A DNA stretch of 64,000 bases from Enoplolaimus lenunculus (Eukaryota > Nematoda > Enoplea > Enoplida > Thoracostomopsidae), in the NCBI GenBank assembly GCA_030248215.1, contig JASANG010003337.1:186001-250000 (forward strand), in the 5' to 3' direction. A program made the position numbers and the translations under genes. How positions within the stretch are numbered: the first letter of the stretch is position 1; each line of letters opens with the position of its first letter. The notes below the pieces were generated by a model. That model did no database searches, was not told the origin of the DNA, and saw only the letters and a program-made list of their open reading frames with translations. Positions 55,645 to 64,000 of the stretch are shown here, in pieces.

Positions 55645-56262
55645 TTATCATCATCAAAAAGTTTTGTGAGATGAAAAAATTGCAAGGTAGGGATCTTATC
55701 ATTGTATCACCAAAAAATTTTGTGAGATGGAAAAATTGTAATGTAGGGATCTTATCATTGTATCACCAAAAAGTTTTGTGAGATGGAAATATTGTAAGGT
55801 AGGGATCTTATCATTGTATCACCAAAAAGTTTTGTGAGATGGAAAAATTGTAAGGTAGGATCTTATCATTGTATCACCAAAAAATTTTGTGAGATGGAAA
55901 AATTGTAAGGTAGGGATCTTATCATTGTATCACCAAAACGTTTTGTGAGATGGAAAAATTGTAAGGTAGGGATCTTATCATTGTATCATTGTATCACCAA
56001 AAAGTTTTGTGAGATGGAAAAATTGTAAGGTAGGGATCTTATCATTGTATCACCAAAAAATTTTGTGAGATGGAAAAATTGTAAGGTAGGGATCTTATCA
56101 TTGTATCACCAAAAAATTTTGTGAGATGGAAAAATTGTAAGGTAGGGATCTTATCATTGTATCACCAAAAAATTTTGTGAGATGGAAAAATTGTAAGGTA
56201 GGGATCTTATCATTGTATCACCAAAAAATTTTGATCTTATCATTTTATCACCAAAAAAGTTT
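55645..56262. repeat. 56-bp minisatellite, about 11 copies
   Basis: The unit contains CACCAAAAAATTTTGTGAGA, TGGAAAAATTGTAAGG and TAGGGATCTTATCATTGTAT. The copies are nearly identical. It lies about 170 bp past the stop of the glutaredoxin-like gene, possibly overlapping its 3' UTR. Confidence 0.9.
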
Positions 56263-56432
56263 TCTAATAGAAAAATGGGAAGCTTATTTTTAACAAAACG
56301 TTTTCTGAGGGGAAAATGGTAAGACAGGGACCTTACTCTTTTTACCACAAAAAAATTTCTAATGGGTGCGTACGCCCCCGCCCCACCATCATGATCCGCT
56401 TGCGTATATACACGTAAATATTTGACGTTGTA

Positions 56433-59400
56433 TTATCCTTTGCTCTGTTTTTCGTATTTAAAATAACTCGGTTGCATCGCTGAGCATTCGTATCCTTCAA
56501 CTTTTCGAATTAAATCGTTGCGTCGCACTCGATCTGCATCAATGGTTTCGGTCCGCGGTGAAATTAGACGCATGATGTCATCACCACCTTAAACAAACAT
56601 GAATCATTTTATTTGGTTTGACCAGTTTTTGCCAGATTTTACTACAGTACCTGACCAGTAGATCTTGGTTATAGACAGATAAGGCTACGGTACGTAATAC
56701 CTTCATCGATGAAATAACGGGTATCGTATCGTATAGATCTCGTCGAGCTGAGTTTAACGGTACTAATTCTATGGCTTCAACCATAAGCCATCAACTTTAA
56801 CGCCATCATCTATATAATTTCATAAAAAGTCATGGCTCATGTTACTTTTAGGGGCGTCCAGGTTTCTAGTGGATCTGAAAAAGTAGGTTTTAGATTGTAG
56901 ATTACAGAATACATTTTTTGATTAGGCTTAGGAATACGGTTAATCTAGTGTTACGCCCCTAAACGTAACATTGGCCAACATCAATAGAGGGGTCCATATT
57001 CTGTATTTTCTCTGATATTGTAAGGGTGACACTACCACTTTTCGTGCCCCGTACGGTATTGTGAGTAATTGACGCACAATGCCGCACTGTGACGCACGGT
57101 GATGGACAGCGACGGCCGGCGCCGGACGTCATCAAAGGTATACCGTCACCCTTACTCATGTGTTATTGCATATCCACTAAAAAGTACCTGCCAAATCTTT
57201 TGTATACCTACGAAAATGTGTTCTGCAGTCTATAGTTAGTTTTTTTTTCGTTCGGTTATGTTTGCTGTTTAATTGTGTTTCGACCCAGGGTCTGCAATTT
57301 GGCTACCATAAGCTTAACAACCAATGACGAATCTGGTATGGAATCAGGAATAGGACATCGCGCCAAACGGAATAGCGTCCGCCCAATAGTATACTTAGGC
57401 TTACAATAATGCACGTAAATGCATAATTCTACTCTACTGTGCAAAAAATGGTGAGTCAAATTGACTCTCTCCGTAATAGGCTTTTCGGGACTACACAAAC
57501 TGAGTCCAAATTCGACTCCGCCAGAGTCAAATTCGAATTTGACTCTGGCCGAGTCGAATTTCACTCAGTTTGTGTACTCCCGAAAAAGCAATTTCGGAGA
57601 AAGCCAATTTGACTCTTCATTTTTTTCACAATGAATATTTACCTCCTTCAATTCGACCACATATAAAAAGATAAGGCGTGGTTCGTTGTTCGTATCGTTG
57701 CTGACGTGTAACCTGCTTCAACGCTTCCCAAAAATACACCCCACGTTCGGTATACGTCTAAATTTTTATAACCCCAAACTTCACGACGAACACACAATTG
57801 CCGATATAAGCAATTTTTGTTAATATAGACTTTGCACAGTTAGAAATCCTTGATAAGTTTTCTCAAAGTTTTTTGAAATGAACAACAGCTTATTTCTCAT
57901 TAATTTCAATCGCTTTTAGCTGCAAAAGCCTTTTTTATATTGAACTTCTCAAAAACTAATACTTTAGTGTTTAAAATACTTCAAATCAAAGCATACAGGT
58001 CTTTCGACCAGATTAGTTTAAACAAACTTATCTTAACCCTTTATCACATGAATATTTTATATTTCACCTGAGACTTACCTTTATGCCAGAATTCGATCTC
58101 AAGTGACTGGAGTGGGTGGCGTTTACCATCGCCACTCAGCTATAGGAGCTTGACGCTCGAGCCCGAGGGGGCTCTTACGTCTTGTGGTGATTTAGTACTA
58201 TGCATACGTGTTGCAATTGTTAAACACGGTGCGCTATATATTGTTTAACATATATACACAGCGCTGAGTTGCCCATAGTCAACTCTATGTGAATACGGGT
58301 TAAAGGCCGGCATGCTTTTATTCGGTTCATCGATAGACACTTACCTGAGGATACTGAATCGCGTCGTACCATTCTCGTGCTCTGTGTCCTGCGTACTCAG
58401 TGAACACTTGTTCCATTATGTTCACTGCCCATTTACCGTATTCACAGTCATCTGGATAGTACACGACAACAGTTTTTCGCAGAATCTGAAACAGAACCAA
58501 TCAAATTATAGACAATGACGCTGTCCGTCAGACCATATTTTACTATTAAACGAAATATTGAAAATATACTGTTGGACATTTCATAATTTGAAAATTTGCG
58601 AGGGGACCGTCAGATGTTAGATGCCCCCTCGATTTGAAGGGTGTTAGAGCGCTAACTATGGCACTGGTTGTAGAAATTTAGTAGTGAACGGCATCGGATT
58701 TTTATATCCGAATATCCGGCGTTTCGGATATTTATCCTGGACAGGATATCCGGTTCTTATCTATAAATCTTAGAAAAACTGCCGATGTAATCGTTGTTAG
58801 ACGCAGTAGATATGACTGAAAATAAATTTTTCGCATTTATCTCTGCAATTAACGACAAATATAGAACTTTGTAAATGTATAATATTGTCCCAGTTTTTTT
58901 GTGTTAAACCGATTTTAGTAGGTTTCTTTCAAAATGCCACATTGGATTTTATGCGTCATCCATTTTCTCGCGTGCCCACCGTGTGGAAAATTGACGCAAC
59001 CATTTCCAAGTACGGTTATGAAAAACGCTTCAAAAATGAAATTGATTTGTAAATTGTCTCAATTTCACGACTTGACCATTTTTTTTAAATTAAATTTCCT
59101 TCTTGAAGCGTTTTTCAAAACCGTACTTGCAATTGGTTGCGTCAATTTTTCACACGGTGGGCACACGATGAAATGAATGACGCATTACACAAAACAGCAG
59201 AGAAATAGTAATGATTTTCAATTGAAAAGTTTAGTATTTTACGAACTTAATATTTCTGTTATATTATGTTTTAAATCTCCTGGCTGAAACGGCCGAAATG
59301 TTATTTTTAGGGTCGTAATTTAGTTCAATTTTCTATGATGGTCTCATTATAGCTTACATGCATATTTAACCCTTTCTCACATGAATATTTTCATTTTCAT

Positions 59401-60317
59401 ATGAGATGAAATTTCAAGGTAGGATTCGATCCCCAGTCTCACGGTTGGGGGCGTTTATAATGACCACTGAGCTATAGAAGCTTGACGCTCGAGCCCGAGG
59501 GGGCTCTCACGACTTGTGGAGATTTTGCACTGCACATATATGTTATAAATGTTTTAAACATTGCTCACAGTGTGTGTATTGCTCGTACATTATTGTATTT
59601 AGTTTTAGTTGCTCATAGTATACTCTATGAGTGAAAGGGTTAACCCTTTCCTGAATGAATATTTTCTATTTTAGCAGACGCCTATTTTTACCAGCCAGTA
59701 ATCGAATACAGGTCTCACAGAACATAGGTTTGTTACCGTCACCACTTAGCTATAGGAGCTTGGCGGTCGAACCGAGGAACTATTTTGTAGATATTTTGTA
59801 CTACGTGCACGTGCACTATTTTTGCAATTAGTTGCTCATAGTAAACTCTAAGGAAATGGTTAAATAAACATATAAGAAGACGCTCTTACTTCTTGACTAA
59901 TCTGATTCGCTATTTGATTAACTCGGTACGGATCGATATCTGTAATACAAAAGGTATATTTTTTGAACGGCAACACAATTATCCTTTTGCAGTTACATGG
60001 GGCCTTGAGGTCTAATATTATAAGACGTAAAATGCATCAGAATTCTGAATTGGATTGACTTATTCTGAGTTCATTAATCAACTCAGCCGGAATTAAATGA
60101 GCTCAGAGCGAGTTAATGTTTATTGCTGTTAACTCAGAAATGACAAAAAATAACCAATTATCTCTCTGAGTTAATTAATCAACTCACTGGAATTTACAGT
60201 GTGGCTGCACTCATGTAATTATAGGATTTGGGATAAAAACCTACCAACATCTGCGATTCTGACCTGGCCATATGCAAAAGACAGGAATAGTAGAATGCTT
60301 GAAATTATGATATTCAT
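56433..60317 (-). CDS. Secreted glutaredoxin-like protein, monothiol (CEYG)
   Basis: Five exons, 60317-60245, 59939-59890, 58485-58345, 57757-57643 and 56587-56433, sum to 534 nt (177 residues plus TAA), with matching phases. The N-terminus MNIIISSILLFLSFAYG is a clear signal peptide (cleavage about 17/18). The rest follows the glutaredoxin fold: strand TVVVYYPDDCEYGKW (46-60) with Cys55 at the active site, a helix, then FWEALKQVTRQQ, the cis-Pro motif TTPYLFICG (114-122) and the glutathione-contact loop IEGGGDDIM. The second active-site Cys of CPYC is Gly58, so it resembles monothiol types. Family members reduce or transfer glutathione on proteins, or bind Fe-S clusters; a secretory location is unusual. 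Its introns are filled with G, I, K, F, L and C2 elements. It could instead be a non-catalytic thioredoxin-fold protein. Confidence 0.8.
56834..56976. mobile_element. Family C2 MITE
   Basis: The ends are GGCTCATGTTACTTTTAGG and CCTAAACGTAACATTGGCC, with a reduced core. It lies in intron 4 of the glutaredoxin-like gene. Confidence 0.7.
57021..57155. mobile_element. Family L CpG-rich hairpin element
   Basis: The ends TAAGGGTGACACTACC and GGTATACCGTCACCCTTA are inverted copies. The interior is GACGCAC/GACGGCCGGCG-rich. It lies in intron 4 of the glutaredoxin-like gene. Confidence 0.7.
57437..57633. mobile_element. Family F MITE abutting a donor site
   Basis: The interior GAGTCAAATTGACTC-type palindromes and CTACACAAACTGAGTC match the other F copies. 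The right end lies 9 nt from the boundary of glutaredoxin-like exon 4 (57643). Confidence 0.7.
58037..58299. mobile_element. Family I MITE with tRNA-like promoter
   Basis: TTAA lies at 58033-58036 and 58300-58303. On the minus strand it has A box TAGCTGAGTGG and B-box-like GATCGAATTC. It lies in intron 3 of the glutaredoxin-like gene. Confidence 0.8.
58690..58755. repeat. GGATATCCGG-rich repeat fragment
   Basis: ATATCCG/CGGATAT words recur six times in about 65 bp. Similar words lie near 17275-17315 and 40818-40845. Probably the end of a degenerate family E-like element. Confidence 0.4.
58951..59185. mobile_element. Family K MITE, short form
   Basis: The arms ATGCGTCATCCATTTTCTCG and ATGAAATGAATGACGCAT, with inner CCATTTCCAAGTACGG, match the 1.6-kb K element with most of the interior absent. 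It lies in intron 2 of the glutaredoxin-like gene. Confidence 0.85.
59370..59639. mobile_element. Family I MITE, first of a tandem pair
   Basis: TTAA lies at 59366-59369 and 59640-59643. The ends are CCCTTTCTCACATGAA and CTATGAGTGAAAGGG. The tRNA-like part is diverged. Confidence 0.8.
59644..59859. mobile_element. Family I MITE, second of a tandem pair
   Basis: It starts CCCTTTCCTGAATGAA directly after the TTAA at 59640-59643 shared with its neighbour. It ends CTAAGGAAATGG before TTAA at 59860-59863. The tRNA-like region is reduced. Confidence 0.75.
60040..60201. mobile_element. Family G MITE, 44 nt inside intron 1 of the glutaredoxin-like gene
   Basis: The right end is CAACTCACTGGAATTTACAGTG. 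The interior has GAGTTCATTAATCAACTC and TAACTCAGAAATGAC. The left end is eroded. Confidence 0.65.
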
Positions 60318-60502
60318 ATCTTTTTTAGTTTACTGAGTAACAAATAAAGTTAATAACCAAAATCAAAATTACGCTCAAAATAAATGTAAATTGAACTTTG
60401 ATTTCCTGCTTATTAAAACTTTAATTTGACTTTGATTTTATGCTGTTGTAGACTTAATTTCGACCTCAATTTGCGGCAGGTGCCTGATGGATACAGGTTA
60501 TG

Positions 60503-60712
60503 CACTGCAAAAAATGGTGAGTCAAATTGACTGTTTTCGAAATAGGCTTTTCGGGGCTACACAAATTGAGTCAAAATTCGACTCCACCAGAGTCAAACTC
60601 AGTTCGCTGAGTCGCGCCTTTGACTCTGGCGGAATCGAATTTCACTCAGTTTGTGTAGTCCCGAGAAGCCTATTTCGGAGACTGTCAATTTGACTAACCG
60701 ATTTTTGCAGTG
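60503..60712. mobile_element. Family F MITE, complete
   Basis: The ends CACTGCAAAAAATGGTGAG and CTAACCGATTTTTGCAGTG are inverted copies. The interior is palindromic. It lies about 190 bp upstream of the glutaredoxin-like start codon. Confidence 0.8.
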
Positions 60713-61098
60713 TGGAGCACAATTTGTTTAAAATCACCGTCTGTAACTTTTTCCAGTTCCGTATTTTGCGGTCATAAAATTTTAGCAAAGTAAGACTCTT
60801 ATAAAAATTTTAGCAAAGTAAGACTCTTATAAACATTTGACTTACGCAAGTTGAAAATATGTGATTGATTTGGGATTAAAGTACACTGCTTGCGAACTGG
60901 TAAAGGTCGTTTTTAATGACACTCAGGCAAAATTGTTGGCTAAACAACAGCATGGCCAGTGGAGTTAATGGGTAGGCCCTCCATAAAATTTTTGTCCATG
61001 GATTTTGTACAAATTTTTAATCGGAAACACACTAACCCCGTTCGAATTTTTAGAACACGCATCTTTACTTTGGTTTTATAGCTACGCCCCTGTTGTAA

Positions 61099-61261
61099 GC
61101 CCGTAGCCAGCTCACCTTGCAAGGAGGGAAGAACAAGAAAAATTTTAGGAGGGGAATACAACAGTTTGCGATAACTTAACAGCAAGTTCAAAAGTATTCT
61201 AGGGGTCCAACATATTTTCATGATGGCAGAACCCCCATACCACCTTCTGAGTACAGGCCCG
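61099..61261. mobile_element. Family J MITE
   Basis: The left end is GCCCGTAGCCAGCTCACC and the interior has TTTTAGGAGGGGAATAC. The right end TGAGTACAGGCCC is diverged. Confidence 0.6.
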
Positions 61262-61527
61262 GCGTGTTCGTAAATGTAAGGTTTTCATGATAAATACTTC
61301 AAAAATAAAAACATGCTTATCTCGTAAACGCTTATGCGTAATGTGTACGATGAAAACACTTGAGTTATCTCGCTTGTCAGCTATAAAACCTTGCCAAAAA
61401 CAGGCCAATGATAAAAGATCGACGTTTGAGATAAGGTTGAAAAATTTAAATTATCATAAAAAATACTGTTACACTTATACAAAATTTTGCCCGAAACTGT
61501 TTAGTTGGTAGATATTATAAAATTTCC

Positions 61528-61678
61528 GGTCAATGTTACTTTAAGGGGCGTAAAATGACATTAAGCGTATTCCTAAGCCTGAACCTAAGCCTAAGAAAAG
61601 AAATGTAATCTAGAATCTGAACTTACTGTTTTATAGACCCACCCGAAACCTGGACGCCCCTTAAAAGTAACATGGGCC
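61528..61678. mobile_element. Family C2 MITE with perfect 8-bp duplications
   Basis: AAATTTCC lies at 61520-61527 and 61679-61686. The ends are GGTCAATGTTACTTTAAGG and CTTAAAAGTAACATGGGCC. The core is two CCTAAG units. Confidence 0.9.
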
Positions 61679-61928
61679 AAATTTCCAAATGCGTAAAAAC
61701 GTAACAAATAATATGGCAGTTATACTTTGAAACAATCCTGTTGTTGTGTAAAAGTACGAAGCCACATTGAAAAACTGCAACCAGCTGTTGGGTTATTGAT
61801 TAATTTATTCAAATTAGGAATGGCGTTTAAAATGTGGTGGATTTTTCGCGTTTTAAGAAAACGTTGGTACGCTAGCAATCCATTACACTTTCTGCAATTT
61901 CCAAACGACTTAAACGTTACTGATATTT

Positions 61929-62225
61929 GTCCGGTATTGCAACTATCCGTTGAATTAATTATCTTGTAACAAAACCTTGAGCGATAATGCAAGGTTATAC
62001 TTAGGAATGTACTTTGAAAACTTAAGTACGCTTTAAAGTTTCAAACTCAACTTTATTTGGGCCTCGATTCATTCATGCACTACAATAGGGATAATTGATA
62101 TTTATGGTCTCTAATTAGAATCTAGGGATTCTATCCGGTTACGAACTCTTATTAGGGATACGGACTCCGATTGATTGGGACTCAAAATGGTTACCCTCCT
62201 TTCATTGCCGCCTTGTTATACGATT
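61929..62225. mobile_element. Family B fragment
   Basis: It shares GGTATTGCAACTATCCGTTG and GATTGGGACTCAAAATGG with the copy at 41092. Both ends are missing or diverged. Confidence 0.6.
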
Positions 62226-62739
62226 TAGAGAATTTTGTGAATACGCGCAAAGCTATCACCTAATTTTTAACCACGAATCAGCAACTTTTATGCCAATGTT
62301 TTTGGTACATCTTTATATTTTACGTGACTAATAACTACAAAAACATGAAAATATTAACATATAAAATAACAAAAACGGAAGCGGATACTGATCAAAATAC
62401 CGGAAACGGAGAACGGTTTGGTCGACTTTTAAAAACATATCTGCAGTACGAATTTCAACTGCGATATATCTACAAATTAGGAGCAAAGGTTTTGCTTAAC
62501 GCTTATGAGGGCGCAATTAAAATATAAAATAGAGGCCTTTCAACCGCCTTCAGAGTAGTCTGCTGTGTTTATTTTCACAATAAATACAGGAACATAGACG
62601 AAAAGAGTAGGTGCAGGGTGTTTTAACATTACTTTCGACCTTGAAAAAACATAACTTGTCGAAACCATTAAAATTCAAACAAAACAAACGAAAGTGACAC
62701 AATTCATTAGTCGGTTGTAAATGACTTTAGACCAAATAC

Positions 62740-62998
62740 TGTTGCGTTCGAAACTTTAAACATGATTAAGATTTGAAAGTACATTCCTACGTAAAACCTT
62801 GCATTACCGCTCAAGCTTTTGATGCAAGGCAAAAAACGTTTAATTCAACGGATAGTTGCAATACCGGATATATATCAGTAACAAAGGGTAGCGGAGGGCG
62901 GATTAAAAATAAATAACAGTCCGTAACCTAATAACTGGGGCACGTTCAAAAGAGGCCAAATAAATATTAGTCCCCGACCTTATTTGGGTTACTACAGT
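62740..62998. mobile_element. Family B fragment with right end
   Basis: AAACGTTTAATTCAACGG and CCGGATATATATCAGTAAC lead to the end ATTTGGGTTACTACAG before TA. The left half is absent. Confidence 0.65.
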
Positions 62999-63057
62999 AT
63001 TAGAATCATGAAGCGTTCCAATATGTATATACTAAATTGTAATATATAAACCGTTAA

Positions 63058-63655
63058 GTCCTATTCACACGAGCATGTTCTCGCCGCAAAAACTTGTAAA
63101 TGCAACTCGTATGTGCAAGTTTGGTCCTGAAAGCTTTGAAGTACTCGCAGCTGCAAATTATTCATTAAAATTCCAGCTATTAAATTTAATTCGCACGTGT
63201 GAATGCAGTTGCAAGTCGCTTGAGTTTCTTGCACATGCATTTCAACTGGCCAATCGAAAGACATGTTGTTGAGCGCTTCTGAATTAATTCAGACCTTTTT
63301 ATTTTATTCAAGAAACTTGAAATAATTTTGCAGTTTACGGCGAGGTTGACTGGACTAGTTTTGCATCTATTGAGTACTAAACAGAAATTGCAGGTTTCGA
63401 CAGCGTTTATCAAGTCGAGAAATACTCGTGTAGACTTCTATACGCGTGGATGTTTCTTGCAGCAAAAACTAGCAGCTTCAAGTTTTTTCAAAATTTAATT
63501 TGAAGTACTTGCTGCTGCAGTTTATTCATGATAAATATACGCCAGAAATTTATTCAAAGGTATGAACAGCATTCAAAATTGAAATAATTTATCATCGTTG
63601 GCTGAACTGATTAATTTATAGCTGAAGCTCGATATTTATTGCAGTCGTCAGCCAG
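63058..63655. mobile_element. Long family A element, incomplete
   Basis: It starts AAGTCCTATTCACACGAGC and matches the long copy at 10960 (TATGTGCAAGTTTGGTC, GTCGAGAAAT). The right end is not present before the next element. Confidence 0.6.
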
Positions 63656-63701
63656 AAACCGGATATTTTTGTAATGTTTAAACACTGTACTGTCGGACGT
63701 G

Positions 63702-63910
63702 CACTGCAAAAAATGATGAGTCAAATTGATTCTGTCTGAATTAGGCTCAACGGAACTACACAAACTGAGTCAAATTCGACTCCGCCAGAGTCAAACGTGC
63801 GACTCAGTGACGCGAACGTGACTCTGGCGGAGTCGAATTTGACTCGATTTGTGTAGTCCCGCAGAGCCCATTTCGGAGAGAGTCAATTCGACTCACCATT
63901 ATTTGCAGTG
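63702..63910. mobile_element. Family F MITE, complete
   Basis: The ends are CACTGCAAAAAATGATGAG and CTCACCATTATTTGCAGTG. The interior pairs GACTCTGGCGGAGTCG with its complement. Confidence 0.8.
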
Positions 63911-64000
63911 TGGCTGAATGAAATCATAACTTGACAACTGATTTTATTTGTTTGATAAACTGTGTAATGGTACACGTCATCCAAGTCAACAGAACAAGTT

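Larger units (their letters stand above)
53204..56432. other. Intergenic region between convergent genes
   Basis: It holds J, C3, C1 and I elements and a minisatellite. A 67-residue frame at 54461-54664 has no recognisable domain. Sequence at 53.76-54.14, 54.3-54.7 and 55.2-55.6 kb is plain AT-rich DNA. Confidence 0.5.
60318..64000. other. Right-hand intergenic region
   Basis: It contains F, J, C2, B and A sequences and no supported gene. Plain AT-rich sequence lies at 60.32-60.5, 60.73-61.09, 61.27-61.52 and 62.25-62.74 kb. The first of these should hold the promoter of the glutaredoxin-like gene. Confidence 0.5.

Overview
The window looks like animal (invertebrate metazoan) nuclear DNA. 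It is AT-rich, its genes are split by GT-AG introns of about 0.3-4 kb, and most of the non-coding sequence is short, non-autonomous DNA transposons (MITEs). No bacterial-style gene, long transposase ORF or retroelement ORF is visible. I cannot name the phylum. The hexamer TTAGGC (the nematode telomere unit) occurs in hundreds of copies, but inside transposons, so it is weak evidence for taxonomy.

Four host genes could be assembled exon by exon, with splice phases that agree at every junction. (1) 14588 to 1, minus: the first ten exons of a dynamin-superfamily GTPase with features of both DRP1 and Mx; it runs off the left edge. (2) 30124 to 26715, minus: a two-exon, 377-residue type II membrane protein resembling Nucleotid_trans (GT77-like) glycosyltransferases. 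(3) 38890 to 53110, plus: a 13-exon, 675-residue protein with an AMPK-beta-type glycogen-binding domain, a long coiled coil built from duplicated exon pairs, two EF-hands and a Gln/Pro-rich tail. (4) 60317 to 56433, minus: a five-exon, 177-residue secreted monothiol glutaredoxin-like protein. A probable orphan exon lies at 34458-34699. The four genes show no obvious shared pathway.

Layout: 1-14.6 kb dynamin gene with repeat-filled introns; 14.6-25 kb gene-poor repeats, including a GC-richer block at 16.0-17.3 kb and a 1.6-kb inverted-repeat element at 19.7-21.3 kb; 25.3-25.9 kb an 18-bp minisatellite; 26.7-30.1 kb glycosyltransferase-like gene; 30.1-38.9 kb repeats; 38.9-53.1 kb CBM/EF-hand gene; 53.2-56.4 kb repeats and a 56-bp minisatellite; 56.4-60.3 kb glutaredoxin-like gene; 60.3-64 kb repeats.

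Repeat families (letters are mine). A: TTAA-flanked, ends CCCTATTCACACGTGC. B: TA-flanked, ends CTGTAGTGACCCGAATA. C1/C2/C3: ends GGCCCATGT...ACATTGGCC around a TTAGGC-rich core, 8-bp target duplications. E: CAGGGTGCAACCGGA ends, 8-bp duplications. F and G: palindromic CACTG elements. I: TTAA-flanked, ends CCCTTTCTCACATG, with a tRNA-like Pol III promoter. J: GGCCCGTAGCCAGCTC ends. K, M, O: longer inverted-repeat elements. L: CpG-rich hairpins. N: TGGCTGGGTTTCTGAAA ends. P: CCGTTGAACTCAGCTCGTC. S: tRNA-derived SINE-like. One solo LTR lies in an intron of gene 3. Several MITEs and one minisatellite sit within about 20 nt of a splice site.
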